From positions 9,796,001 through 9,860,000 of the forward strand of contig CAUJLY010000006.1 of NCBI GenBank assembly GCA_963281155.1: a stretch of DNA of 64,000 nucleotides. The letters run 5' to 3'. This DNA is from Rhabditophanes sp. KR3021. Lineage: Eukaryota; Nematoda; Chromadorea; Rhabditida; Alloionematidae. Below, piece by piece: positions 38,846 to 51,143 of the stretch; within the stretch, counting starts at the first letter, position 1, and each line of letters begins with the position of its first letter. The notes under the pieces are model-generated. The model saw only the letters and a program-made list of their open reading frames with translations, searched no databases and had not been told where the DNA came from. Position numbers and translations under genes: made by a program.

Positions 38846-41800
38846 GACTGCTTTGGTAGATTTGGATTCTAAACTATACAAACAAAATACATTAAAGTCA
38901 AAACAATTCGATATTGAAAACGAACTATCACAAAAAAATAAAATAATTCCTGTTGCCACAAAATGATACTCGTGTTCAGGTATCTCTAGACTAGAGAAAG
39001 TAGACTTTACATCCAATATATAAAAATTGTTAGAATATTATGAATATAAATGTGTTATTTGAGTTAATAATTTTGTAGCAAAGTTATTTTTTTGTTAATA
39101 GCGTGATTGGAAATGTATAAAAAAATATACCAACATAAGTGTAAAGGATTAAAGGCGTAGGATGGATAAATTATAAAATATGTATATATTTAAAAAGTAT
39201 AATAGAATTTTACTTTACTCCAACAAATGATTGCTTCAATCACCATAACTGGGTAAAATGATATCATTCTAAGGGAATACACTTTAAGTAAAACCTAATA
39301 AAATTGAGACCAATTCGGGTTCCGGCGAAAGAAACTTTTATTTTTTTACGCTTAAAGTGTCAGAACTTGAGAGTTTGTTGTGTTTTAGGCATATTTAAAA
39401 AAAGTGATTGAGATACTGAGACACCAAAAAGAAGCTTGATGATAATTGAAAGGCGAATGAATGTGTTGGTTAAATTTATGAAGAGAGTAATTTGGTTTCC
39501 AACTGTGTCTTCATTTGTAAACATCATCAAATACGATACATTTAAAAAAGATGCTTAGCTTAATATAACACTTTTTGATAGAGTATTACTTTTCTTCTAA
39601 TTGTAAGGTCGTAAAAAGAAAGTCCTTTTGATAGAGTAAAAATTTATGAGTACAAGTATATTTTTATAAGATACAATTTAACTTTTTCTGTACAGAGTAG
39701 ACGAGGCTTGCCTCTGATGGTGGAAGCTGCTGGTTCTACTTTTGAAGGCTCGATAAATGAACAACTCATTAGGGAGAATTCATACTCAATATATAAATAT
39801 ATATGTACATGAGACTCTATATTGTACATATATCTTTCTAAAGATATATTTGTGGGAATTGAAAATCTCAAACTTTTGGTCAAGACAAAGTTCTTTATGA
39901 ATATAAGATATACATGTACATTGACAAAAGTAAAACTTTGTTAAAAAGAAGAATAAATAGTAGCTAGTATTGAATATGAGTACTAGGAACTTTTTGACTA
40001 AATATGTTAAAATGATCATGTTCGACACGCTTTTGGTGAAGAGATATTATATTAGTCGTGTAATTAAAGAACAAGTGCTAAGTGGTTAGCTAAAAACAAA
40101 AATGAGAATGTCTGTATTCGCATGATTACATTTTTGTTATTGTAAATTGTTTTGCTGCAAATTGTTCATATTATATATGGGTAATAAATATTTTAAAAAG
40201 GTTTACATGAAATTTTTTTATATTAAATTATAAAGAGTAAACATTGTAAGGTAATTTTAAAAGAATTGAACACATCTACGCCATACTTATCTCAATATAT
40301 TCATATGTATGCCTCCAAAAAAGTATTATAAAGTTACCAACATATCATTTTTAAAATTTGGTTTATAAAAATTAAAAAGATCAAATGTATATGTTTGCCA
40401 ATTCCCTAGCATACAATTAAAATATTTAACATTATATAAATGTGAAATAAGATAAACATACATGTGAAATTAGAGATGGCATTTAAAGATGTGTTTTTGT
40501 ATGTGATATTTTTGACGAAATTTAAATTTACATTACAAATTTAAGTTGATAAGAAAGGATGTAATGTAATTGTTAATGATTTGTACGGTAAAATATTGAG
40601 ACATGATGGAAGATGTATTTCCCAGGTTATGATGTCATGATTTATGAAGATGATGGAAGATGTATAAATCTAATATATGGGGAAATTAAAGAAGGATTCA
40701 ACAAAAGACATTCAAGCTAACGTGGTATTGTTGTAGGAGTGAATAAAAAAGGAATAAAACAATTAGAGAATGTCTTTGAAAAGTCATGGATTAAATGTGA
40801 TTGTATAGAGACCTCAAATAATTTAAAACATCTATAAACTTTAGGAAAAAAGATATCAATTTGCAATTCTTTGATTCAAGAAAACTTTTCATTAAAAGAA
40901 TACATTTTATCTTTAGTCAAAGAAGTTTGGAATATTTGAAGAAGGAACATTTCCTTGGTTGTTAGGTGGGTGGCAAGGATGCATACGATGTAATATAATT
41001 AAGGAACCAAAAGTTCTCAGGAATTAGGCAAAACCAGAATAGCAAAAATAGAACTAAAGTTTATGCGTGATTGAATATTAAAAATCAGTTATGCAGCATA
41101 TAAATGGGACAGGATGTTGTGAGTAAAAACAAAAACAAAGTAAAAATAATTAAAATTCAATCGTTTGATTAATTTCGATTTTATATCATAAGAAATATTA
41201 ATGAAACGTTTTGTAAAATGTTTTCCTTTGTCTGTAGACAATGCAAAGAATAAAATTTGGATTTTAAATTTTAAAATTTAAGATGTTGCTAGGGGGAAAG
41301 ATTTTGAAACAAATTTGATTTACTACAATGCAAAATACTTTAACAATACAAATTTATGCATAGCACATATCTTCTGCTACAACAAGAAGATAACAAAAAA
41401 TGTGTGGGGTTGTTATTTCGATTTGTTTATAAAAAAAGAGACATCATATCAGATTGGACAACTAAGTTTTTAGATAAAATTAGAGGAAGTAAAAAAGCTT
41501 TGAAACAAAAGTATTTTTTAGTGATTCTAGAAATAAAAATAATACAAGAATGAAGGATAAAAGTTTTGGTGATGGGGTTGTCTACGGAAGATTATAATTT
41601 ATTTAAAGTTTTTATTTGGATTGGCGGATATTAAATTATATCACAGATTGACAATAAGTCTGGCATTTCCTCGAATTTTGAATAAGATAAATTTTTATTG
41701 TTGGAAGTTAGGAAATGTAAAGATAAGATAATAAGGACCTTAGTTATTCTTTTCAAGTTTATGAGAATGAAAAATCTTTTAGGCAAGCCCATTAATTGGA

Positions 41801-43558
41801 GGTTTTATTTGTGTGCTCTTCAATTGATTACACTAAATAACTGCGGAATTGATAAATGTTATTTTGCGTTGTCATTATTATTTAGCTTATGGCGATTCCT
41901 AAAAGATTTTGGGTATCTATCTTAAAGTACAATATATCATTGTATTTTTATATACTGTTTCTAGGATAAATTTTTAATGGTATAGACATGATCATTGAAT
42001 AAAGAAAAATTATTTTGTAGTGGCTTTAAATTAAATATACTAAAATGGCAAAATAATAGGTTTCATTTATTTGCATTTAATTATTTATAGCTCGTTATTT
42101 TAAATTAGCTTTATTAAATCTTTCCTTCAAAACTTTTGAGTGATTAATGATGACATTTACTTTAAAAAACTGATAATAATTAGCTTAATAAGACGATGAC
42201 ACCAATCTTATATCCAAAGTTCATTAGTTATATAAATTATTTATAATCGTGACACATATGTATATGTACTTCTTTATATACTTGTTCGTTTCACTATTAT
42301 AAATGGTCAACAGACTATGGATGGGGAGAATCTATTCCGAAACAAACTTCCTTTTATAGTATATTTCGGTTATACAGCTTACACAAATATTGCTCCTAAC
42401 ACCAAAAAAGAAGCCTTCTTCCTGGTGGTAAGTTAATAGTTAGTGATCAACCAACAACTACTGTCATCGTCATGTTCAGGTTTAATGGAAAAATGAATTT
42501 AACATAATATTGAAAGAAATTCAGTTTGGAATGGGAAAGAAGAATACCAGGAACAACGATTAAAACATTGAAATGACTGTAAGTTTTGCTCAATTCAAAA
42601 CAAACAAATTGGAAACTAGAAGAGTTATAACGCTCATTTCGAGTATCAAATAAAATTAAACATCCTCAACCATAAAATAGTGACTTATTGAAATTATCTT
42701 AAAAATTATTGTTACAAACAAATCTAAATTCTATTCTTAGAACAATATATAATATGCATACAGATATGGTAGTACTTCACAAAACCAACAAATAATTTGC
42801 AAGTATGGTAAATGAAATCATCAAAAAATTAAAGAAATTATAATGATGATTGAAGCAAAACACAAATTTGATCCATCAAAATTAGTAGTAAGCTTAGTTC
42901 ATCTTTTAGATTATTTATTTGGATGAGGCTTTGCATTGATATTAAATAACGGAATTGATGCTATCTTTTTTTGCTCTTTGATTTGCAAATAACGTTCAAA
43001 GTAAGCATGTTTTTCAAATTCGCCGTAGGGAAATCACCACTGTAAAGCCCCTAGTCTGCAGTTAATAATTGACTATAACAAGTGTTAAACTCATTTAATG
43101 GAAAAAAGCAATTGATCATGCTTGGTTGTATTAAAAACAATTATGTATAGAAAATGTTACGTCCTTATTTTTGTCTAAGCCAACAAATCACTTTATATCA
43201 TATTTGTTTCCATGGAAAAGTTAGAAATGACGAATCTCAATAGGAAAATTCCCTTAAATTAATTTTAATATTATACCACAACCAGGTGTTGTAAAAGTTT
43301 AATATAATTTAGTCAATAAATTGTGTGTGTATGGAAAATGTTGTGGTAAGCTATGATTTATTATGAAATAAGCAAAGTTAATATTTCTGCTGCAAAAATT
43401 TGGTTTAGGTCATTTGATTTATGGTTTTTGTGTTTATTTTCGAAAAGATTATTGTAGATTTTCATGTGAACAAAGAAATGAATTGAAATTTATTAATCAT
43501 AAATTAATTAAAACAGAAAAATGTAAATGAATACACTGAACTGAAAATTATTAATAAA
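38846..43558. other. Long intergenic region
   Basis: This 4.7 kb contains the CHO-1 promoter side and no supported complete gene. Frames at 41356 and 41698 (+) are short and lack motifs or splice context. Two copies of ATGATGGAAGATGTAT lie near 40603 and 40655. A 40-codon coding-like stretch on the minus strand at 42919-43041 is listed separately. Confidence 0.5.
42919..43041 (-). pseudogene. Short coding-like remnant, family unknown
   Basis: On the minus strand a stretch of about 40 codons reads FPYGEFEKHAYFERYLQI and continues KEQKKIASIPLFN up to INAKPHPNK and a stop. The composition (charged, mixed, few low-complexity runs) is unlike the surrounding DNA. A TGA lies immediately upstream in frame and no 3' splice site falls between them; the TTTACAG just beyond gives a different frame. 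It may be a relic exon or a chance frame. Confidence 0.25.
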
Positions 43559-44878
43559 TTAATCAAAACAAAAAGAAGGTGGAGGAATACATTGAAGTGT
43601 AGCCTTATTACATTCTCCAATCACACCATCTCCATTAATGCAATCTGAATTTTTACTGCAATGTTTAACAATAAAACCTTGGCAATATCCTGCATTTGCA
43701 ACACCTGGCTTTTTTCCACATTGTTGACAGGTAAATTGACTTGCTCCATGCATACAATCTTCATTTTTGAAGCAAGGAAAAGTACATGTATAGATGGTTT
43801 TATCTTCTTGGCTGTATATGGTAGGATTACACATAAGTCCTTTTTCACAGGTAACTTTTTGGGAGTTTATGATACCACAAGACTGGCCCAATTCTCTAGG
43901 ACCTGTAGGTTGAGATACAGTTGTGGTAGTGATTGGATAGGTTACTGGGAAAATGGATTCACAGCGATTGTTATAAATATTACATGTTAATGGAGGTACA
44001 CACTCATAATCCGTGATGCATATAGCAAATGGAGTTACCTTAAATTCACACTGAAGAGTATAAATATTGCATTTTTGTGAAGATGGACATTGGTCATCTT
44101 TTATGCATTGCATAACTGAAGCAAGTTTAGTTCTTACGGATTCACATTGGAGTGTATAAATATTGCATTTTTGTGAAGGTGGGCATTGGCTATTTGTAGT
44201 GCATTGCATAATTGAAGCAAGCTTAGTGGATTCACATTGGAGAGTATAAATATTGCATTTTTGTGAAGGTGGGCATTGACTATTTGCAGTACATTGCATA
44301 ATTAAGAGCAGTTTAGGTGTATTAGATTGAATTTCAGTGGTATGAATCCGAGTCGTTCTTTGACTAAAAGACTTTTTAGTTGTGCTAAAAACAAATTGTT
44401 TAGTTGTAGTTTTTGGAGCAAATCGAGATGTAGTTCTGAATCCGGAAGTTGCTGTTTTTGGGGCAAATTGAGTTGTCGTTCTGAATCTAGAAGTTTTTGT
44501 TTGAGGTATAGCCGTAGTTGTTTTATGGACTAGAGTAGATCTTAAAGTTCTGCAAACCAACATAAATGGATCACAGTAATGCCCACTCTTACACGAACTT
44601 TGAGAACAAGTTCCTAAAGCATTACAGAATCTTGTTGGTTCCAAAGAAACACCACTTCCTCCCTGAGCAGCAGATGCTGAACAAACAATTCCAAAAAGAC
44701 AATTATTATCCGAATTACATGCTCTTACACAACGAGAAACTTCAGTTGATGCATGGCAAGCCAAATCCTTAGGACACGTATCATGAGTACAATCACCTCC
44801 AAGAACTGCAACTGCAGCAAAACCAACTTTTACAAATCCAGATAAAAAGAAAACAATTGTTTGACAGGAAACTTTCAT
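43559..44878 (-). CDS. Secreted protein with Thr-rich linker and tandem cysteine repeats
   Basis: A single-exon gene of 439 codons on the minus strand. The start MKVSCQTIVFFLSGFVKVGFA is a signal peptide. A first cysteine-rich block follows (CTHDTCPKDLACHAS, CNSDNNCLFGIVC, CSQSSCKSGHYCDPFMLVC), of the pattern seen in EB-like and Dickkopf-like nematode modules. Residues ~115-190 are a Thr/Ser/Arg-rich linker with the repeated unit RFAPKT and RFRTT. Then come three near-identical units of the form QC...SQCPPSQKCNIYTLQCES and a fourth divergent one (ITDYECVPPLTCNIYNNRC). A last cysteine block contains CEKGLMCNP and CFKNEDCMHG. The protein should be secreted or cuticle/matrix-associated; the function is unknown. 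The intronless structure and high DNA identity of the repeats suggest recent expansion or gene conversion. A TTTATT (AATAAA on the minus strand) at 43433-43438 is a possible polyadenylation signal. Confidence 0.78.
   Translation of the reverse strand: MKVSCQTIVFFLSGFVKVGFAAVAVLGGDCTHDTCPKDLACHASTEVSRCVRACNSDNNCLFGIVCSASAAQGGSGVSLEPTRFCNALGTCSQSSCKSGHYCDPFMLVCRTLRSTLVHKTTTAIPQTKTSRFRTTTQFAPKTATSGFRTTSRFAPKTTTKQFVFSTTKKSFSQRTTRIHTTEIQSNTPKLLLIMQCTANSQCPPSQKCNIYTLQCESTKLASIMQCTTNSQCPPSQKCNIYTLQCESVRTKLASVMQCIKDDQCPSSQKCNIYTLQCEFKVTPFAICITDYECVPPLTCNIYNNRCESIFPVTYPITTTTVSQPTGPRELGQSCGIINSQKVTCEKGLMCNPTIYSQEDKTIYTCTFPCFKNEDCMHGASQFTCQQCGKKPGVANAGYCQGFIVKHCSKNSDCINGDGVIGECNKATLQCIPPPSFCFD
44043..44311 (-). 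repeat. Tandem repeat of an ~85-95 bp cysteine-module unit
   Basis: Three head-to-tail copies at about 44043-44138, 44139-44228 and 44229-44311 share long identical runs such as GTATAAATATTGCATTTTTG and CATTGCATAA (plus strand). They encode the three conserved CPPSQKCNIYTLQC units of the secreted protein. The inter-unit linkers differ slightly in length. Confidence 0.85.
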
Positions 44879-47760
44879 GATGAATTGATATTAATTTAAT
44901 CTAATAAATTTCCTTTTATACGCGTATAAATCACCTCGTCAAAGACACCTACGTCCACAAAAGCTACATAATTATCAAAACAAAAAATATTTATCCTTAT
45001 CAATAACAACAGTTCAGATGTAAAAATTAATAATTTTATAATATGGTACCAGGTATTTTATACTCAAAAATAATTTATTTGTTTGAATTTTAAACTGTCA
45101 ATAAATTTTGTTAATCACACATTTGTTTTAGCAAATAAATTTGATTAATTCTTTTATTTGATTAGGTTTTTTATTATAAATATGATTATTTGGAGTAAAT
45201 CATTTATCATCTATTAATTTAAGTTTATTGTTAAAAATCTTCTTATTTGTATCTTTTATAATTAGATTGAAAATATTTTTTATTTGCTTAAGTAAATATA
45301 AACCAAATATAAGTATAACTTGTATGATCAAGTCAAATTAAAAAACAATTTTTATATAATTAAATTTTCAGTAAACCAGACTCGGAATACACCTTTTCGA
45401 GACTTCTTTTCTTTGTCATTGTCTTGCAGGCGGCCCAACCAAATGAGATTTCATCTTTCTACATAAGAGCGTTCATTGATGTAAACCTATTTTGACACTT
45501 ATAAACATAGTACAAAAGAAATATTTTTTACCACTTGTGGTCTTTCCTTATTAGTCGCCCTAGCAAGCAAACCCCTTAAGCTCTTGAGTTTATAAATATG
45601 CTCCTAGACCCAATTTTTCTAGAGCTAAAAGCTGGTGCAACAGTTTTTGAGAAACTCAGTTTAAGACTCATTCCTGGAGCAAGTCTGGGAAAAGTCAAGG
45701 TTTTCGACCATTTATTTCTATGCCCCAGGGTAATGTATGTTTTCTACAAATTTTGTTAATGCAGTTTGAAAGCCACGGTATTTTTACACCTAAATCATTA
45801 AACAGATTTTTGATATCTCTTTTCTGCTCGGCAGGGTGGCATTTAAATTTTTCACGAAAAAATGTTACAGACTAAGATACGGAGTTTCAGATTTAACTAT
45901 AAGCAAATAAATACAATAGGACATATTTAAGCATAATCTTACTTCGATGAGCACATTTATTTGAAAGTTTTCTTCGAATTTAATTAAGTCAATTTCTATG
46001 CTTTTATGGAATTATAATTTGCCTTGAAGCGATTTCTACCACACATAGATCTATTGCTTTTAAGCATGCATCATTTGCACTCAAACTACTTGTACCATAC
46101 ATAGATTTTCTAAAAAGAATTGCTTTCCTACATGAAAGAAAACACTAGAGCACCTCACCATGAAATCCTTAGATTATAAATTAGTTTCTACTGCTAAATG
46201 ATTAAACTTGTGAATTTACTGAAAATGTCTATATCGCTGGCAAGCTAATATAAGTACGGTAGCCGCGTTACGAGCAATCAGTTTCAGTTATATATTTTTT
46301 AAATAAATCTAAATTTGTTTCAATTCGTTATTTATTTATTTTTATTGTATCATAACTTGTATCGAGAACAATTTTCCTTTTTTGGAAGAGACTCAATATC
46401 GTAAAAACAACTGATATGTTAATTAAAATTTATAATAAGAAACATTTAAGTTTATCATAAAAAAGAATTTGCAGCTGTTTTGTTAATAGACATTTGTACT
46501 TGGTTAATGAACTTAAGGAAGTAAATTGTTTAAAACGATTTATTGTTTAGCTGAATGCTCAAAGAGTTTAGGCCACCAATTTTTATGCCTCTTTTAGTTA
46601 TTAGTGACTTAATTGTGCATATTTTGCAAGATTATATGTAGTTCATAAAGTTCGTTTAAATATCAATCTCTTTTCATTCATAAATTGTACCCATACATTA
46701 ATTTTTAATTTAAGCTTGGCAAAAACAAATATGTTATTTTATTTGAAAAAGCGTTACTAAAGAATTTAAATATTTTGGCCTTTTATATTAGTTGGGTGTT
46801 TTTATTTGGTAGACACAATAATGTGGGCTTAAAATAGATTAACTTAAGGAATGTAACATATATAATTAAATCACCGTATTATCCTGATTGTTTCCAAATA
46901 TTTGGCTTTGCCAATTATTTTAGCTATGCCCAAAAAAGATAGCACGCAACATTGAAGGTTTGAGTTGTTAAATTACTGATGCCTTGCCAAACTTACAATT
47001 AGATTGTATATAAATATGTTTGGGTCACAAAAAGAGTTTAAAGGACATTGTCTTATCATTTTTTAGTTAAAACACTGATAAATATACTTGTTCTTTCGTT
47101 GATATTAAAATGTGGTAGTGAAGTTGAGGCAATATTAGTAGCTCACTATATTAAAATTCATAGTTTGTCAAGTTGCTCCAAATTTATATAGCCTATCTAT
47201 GCTTTATTGGTTTATATTTTCCCTTAGCTCACATTAGGCTTTGAAAGGAATAGTCAAAGTAAAGTTATATTTTGTTTCTTTTAAAGTTATCAATTTATCT
47301 TAGAAAGGGTCTGTACAACCAATATCCACCCACTCCATTTCTTTATATCCGTTGAAAAAATTTAACTTACTAAATTTGACTTCATTTTTTAAATGTATTA
47401 ACCGTTTTAATTGTAGTTCATATTATCATGTTCAAATTATTAATGTACAACCAATTTAATTAGTATCTTGTATTTATTATCATGAATGTAAGCCTCCCAA
47501 TTGTTTGAACCCATACATTTTATTACAAAGATTTATCTGAAAAGAACGAAAATGATATATGTAATTATATTATGAATTTCTTTGTTACTTTATATATCCT
47601 TCATTGGTTCTGACCCATCTTTATAAATAATATAAATTGAAATGTTTCATTGCTTCATAAATTTGGCAATCTTGATAACAGACTTTCTGCCAAACATAAG
47701 CTCTTCATTTTATATTTATTAAACTCACATCTATTTCAGCATTCTACATTTTTTCGAAAA
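44879..47760. other. Intergenic region with a less AT-rich patch
   Basis: 2.9 kb without a supported gene. A patch at about 45361-45860 is visibly less AT-rich than the flanks and contains coding-like pieces after a TTTTCAG (KPDSEYTFSRLL, LQAAQPNEISSFYIRAFID) and another frame from ATG 45598 (LELKAGATVFEKLSLRLIPG). They do not join into one gene. It may be a gene or repeat relic. Confidence 0.45.
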
Positions 47761-48073
47761 ATGGCTACAACTACCGCTGTTAAGAGAGATTCTATTATGG
47801 AACAAAATCATGATGAAGCCATGGATTTATTTCATGCTGAGTGTGCTGCAAATAAATTAGCTTTATCCAGTACGCAATTAAAAATGCCAAATCACGTATG
47901 TTTTATTTACTCTTTTACAATATTCTAACTAACTTTAGGTCAAAATCACAAATAGTCCCGTTGTTTTAATGATTGCTCCAGCAACCGTCATTTCTCAACA
48001 ATCTTTTTTAGACAAAGGAATGAATGAAGTTATGGGAAAATTAAATATTAACGAAAATAAATCTACTCATTGA
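47761..48073 (+). CDS. Unknown small protein, 89 residues
   Basis: Two exons (47761-47895, 47939-48073, each 135 nt) join in phase 0 through a GTATGT donor and an ACTTTAG acceptor. The product begins MATTTAVKRDSIMEQNHDEA, continues AMDLFHAECAANKLAL and ends with PVVLMIAPATVISQQSF, then GMNEVMGKLNINENKSTH. There is no signal peptide or membrane segment, so a cytosolic or nuclear protein is likely. The family was not recognised. The clean intron, the balanced composition and an AATAAA at 48145-48150 support a real gene. It is transcribed towards the minus-strand kringle protease gene. Confidence 0.65.
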
Positions 48074-48655
48074 TACACAAAAAATGATTGAAACTTTATA
48101 TCAAAACAATTTTATAAAGTGAAATTCAATGCATCCTTAATACAAATAAAAAAATGCTCTATAAACTATTTCTGCGGCTCTTTAATGAATACATTTTATA
48201 AAAGTCTTTGTAATTCTTCAGGAAAATAAATCGTAAAAAGTAATTATACACAACTTGTAACGCCACTTTGGGTTCTTTATGATATGGACTTTGTAATTAA
48301 ATTTAAAAGAGTTTGTTTGATTATTTGGACAGGCATATAAAAGAAAACGATAAAATCAAAAAATATATTTGCAATCTACCTTTCAAGCTCTATAAATCTT
48401 CCGGGAAAATAGTTATAAAAATTGAATATATCTTAGACAATTTCAAATTTTCTATAAGATAAGTTAAGCGATTAATTTTAAAAACAATTATTTTTCAATT
48501 TCCCAGTAGTCAGATTGATTTTTTGTAAATACACAAAAATGATTGCCAAGGGGTGCATAAGGAATTTTTTGTAAATTTATGAAAAAATCACACAAAACCT
48601 TTTTATTACAAACAATTTTTATTCTAAAATATTTTTTATTCAACACAGTCTTTAT
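48074..48655. other. Convergent intergenic segment
   Basis: This contains the 3' UTRs of the small plus-strand gene and of the kringle protease. On the minus strand the protease stop overlaps a polyadenylation hexamer as TGAATAAA (48651-48658). Nothing else was seen. Confidence 0.5.
48145..48150 (+). terminator. Candidate polyadenylation signal AATAAA (small gene)
   Basis: AATAAA is 72 nt downstream of the stop of the 89-residue gene. Confidence 0.45.
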
Positions 48656-51143
48656 TCAAAAATAACTTTTCGTTACATTTTCAATCCACGATATATATGA
48701 ACTAGTTGAGGTATAAATCCCTGGTTTATTAATTTCAGCACATCCATCGCCCCAGCTTACAACTGCATTTAAATAAAAAACTCCTAAAAATATGATCTCA
48801 TTAACATGAAGAATAAATATTTTACCATTATATACACACGCTAAAGGTGATCCACTATCTCCATGGCAAGCATCCACGCCCCCAGCAACATATCCAGCGC
48901 AAATCGTAGTTTCTCCCAGAACAGTACCTTCATTTGCCATTCTACAAAATGTTTTATTCAAAATTGGAACTTTAGCTATTTGTAATAAACTAGAATAAGG
49001 AGCATTTTCAACATCTTCATTTGTGAATTTTCCAAATCCACTCACAAAACATTCACTACCGATTTCAAATTGATAAGTTGATGGAGGCAAACAAATGGGC
49101 TTCACAAATTGTGTGAAATTCAAAGGAGTATCTAATTTAATAATCGCTATGTCGTGATTAAATATATTTTCATAGGATGGATGCAAAACGACTTCTGCTA
49201 TTCCAACATTTATTTCCTGTGGTTCAGAAATCAAGTTGTTGAAATCTCCAACTCGAATGTACAAAGATTCTTTTGGAACAATACTGCATAAAATAATAAA
49301 TAATTTAACAATTAAGTTTGTTTTCGCATACCTTACGCAATGAGCTGCCGTCAACAAAAACAAATTAGAGATAATTGCAGCCCCACAGTGGTGACTGTCA
49401 GGACTACGTAATCTGATTGAAGCGGTCCAGGGTGATTCATCAGGCTTAATAGAGCAACCACCAACTATTCTTTTACATCTCATATGAGAAGAAAAAAGTG
49501 CAATATTTGGTCGCCCACATGAATCGCCACATCTAATAACTTCCGTCCTTTCATCTTTACAAGCTCCTGCAAATGTATCAATATAACAAAGGCCATCCGA
49601 ACAAACTGTCCCAAATTTAGGTTCCCTTTGAATCAAGCCAACATTCGGACGTTGTTGTTTATATGGGCAAATTTTATCTAAAACCACATCTGGCATATTA
49701 TCCGAACAAATTCCTATCTTTATAGATCCCAAATAACCAACCAAAATTCCTTCATCATATTTTTGGGTTGTGAAATATTTTTGAAATGTGACATTCAAAG
49801 GCAAAAAACAAGAAACCTCATCCTCATTATCAAGGCAATCATTGACACCATCACATAAATTCTTTCTTTCGATACATTTTCCAGATCTCTGACATTGAAT
49901 TCCTTGACAATCATTGATGTTAAATATATTTAGCAATTCAATGAAACTCTTTTTGATATACGTCTGGTATCCGTCTATTTTCGCAATGTTCGCTGTTAAG
50001 ACAGTGCTATTTGTCTGTGAACTTAACACACACAATTTATTTGCAAAGTCATAAGAAAATAATACGCAATTTTCAGTCTCACTTTCTATACATTTCTTGG
50101 CGCACTATAAATAAAATAAATGTTGCTTGATGAGTGTTTGGGAATAGAAATAATTTACCGATTGCAGATGAAAAATGTTTGTCCAGATTGAGGAAATTTG
50201 TCTAAGCAATTTATAACTTCCTATTGGAGTGAATGAATCTATGTAATTTTGGCAATTTTCTTCATCTGCCCCATTCTCACAATCTTTACCATAATCGCAC
50301 CAAAATTCTTCGGGAATGCACTGGGAGGATGCTTTTTGATGACTTGAATTACATGAGACTGATCCGTTTGAGCATTTTGAATAATTTTCAACAAAGGATA
50401 CAGGGTCATATTGAAAAGAAACTTGAGCACAATCTTTAATTTTACATTCTTCAAATGTATCTTCACTTATCATACACCAAGCATTTTTCTTTGAATAACC
50501 ACTTGGGTTTCGGCAATAATTATGATTCCATAGATTTTGTTCTTTAAATAAAAGACCATGCTTTGCTAATATATTACTATTCCAAGTTAAGCAGGGATGT
50601 TTATTGGCCGACTCTGAAACATTTCCGAAATACTGTCCATTAAATAATTGACAATTCGTGGCTATTTCTTTTTGACATAACGGAACATAATAAGTCAGGT
50701 TATTACAATTTACTGAACTGAAAGATAAATTAGCCGGAGAAAAATACAAGCAACGACCTCCTGATTCGTCTGTGATCTTCAAAGATGGATCGACAAGAGT
50801 TTGATCTTCCCAAATCCACTGATTAGCCTTTTTAATTGCTGATGTAACAAAGTTTAAAAAATAATCTAAATTTATCTAGTAACAAAATTAGTAAAATCAA
50901 CGTACATTCATTGTAAGTAAAGTTTATTTCACTATCAAAGCTAACAAGATTTGAATTTATATTTTTACAATAACTTCTAGCATCCTCGATATTATTTATT
51001 CGCAAGCCTTGAAAGTCTTTAATTTCCGGTAAGTATATTAGTTTGTGATAAGAGACTGGAATCCAAGAAGTATTAACCAGTACATTACTGAACCAAATAA
51101 TGAATAAAGCAAAATTAAATGTTTTAAATATAGCAGAAGCCAT
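48656..51143 (-). CDS. svh-1: SVH-1/HGF-like secreted protease: lectin-like, kringle, LDLa, PAN, LDLa, trypsin
   Basis: A secreted mosaic serine protease. Five minus-strand exons (51143-50906, 50838-50159, 50104-49332, 49283-48826, 48783-48656) close in frame to 758 residues. After a signal peptide, residues ~30-138 look C-type-lectin-like (ARSYCKNINSNLVSF, YYVPLCQKE). A kringle lies at 142-216 (CQLFNGQYFG, NLWNHNYCRNPSG, CKIKDC) and an LDLa domain at 235-275 (WCDYGKDCENGADEENC). A PAN/apple-like segment starts at 307, a second LDLa domain spans 372-405 (CDGVNDCLDNEDEVSC), and a degenerate cysteine region leads to the cleavage site CKR-IVGG at 518/519. The trypsin domain keeps His561, Asp608 and Ser707 (GDSGSP), and Asp701 predicts cleavage after Lys/Arg. 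C. elegans SVH-1 is a kringle protease of the HGF/plasminogen group that activates the Met-like SVH-2 in axon regeneration; orthology here is inferred from architecture. The small third intron is in frame and open. Confidence 0.88.

Noticed and set aside
38846..39016. In-frame N-terminal extension of the choline transporter
   Set aside because: The extra ~57 residues lack family similarity, while the ATG at 38845 begins exactly with the typical CHT first membrane segment.
40600..40675. Two copies of ATGATGGAAGATGTAT as a possible repeat element
   Set aside because: Only two short copies in AT-rich DNA, with no larger unit or terminal structure.
41356..41925. Two short open frames that could be a transposon relic
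   Set aside because: No transposase motif, terminal repeats or joining frame could be seen.
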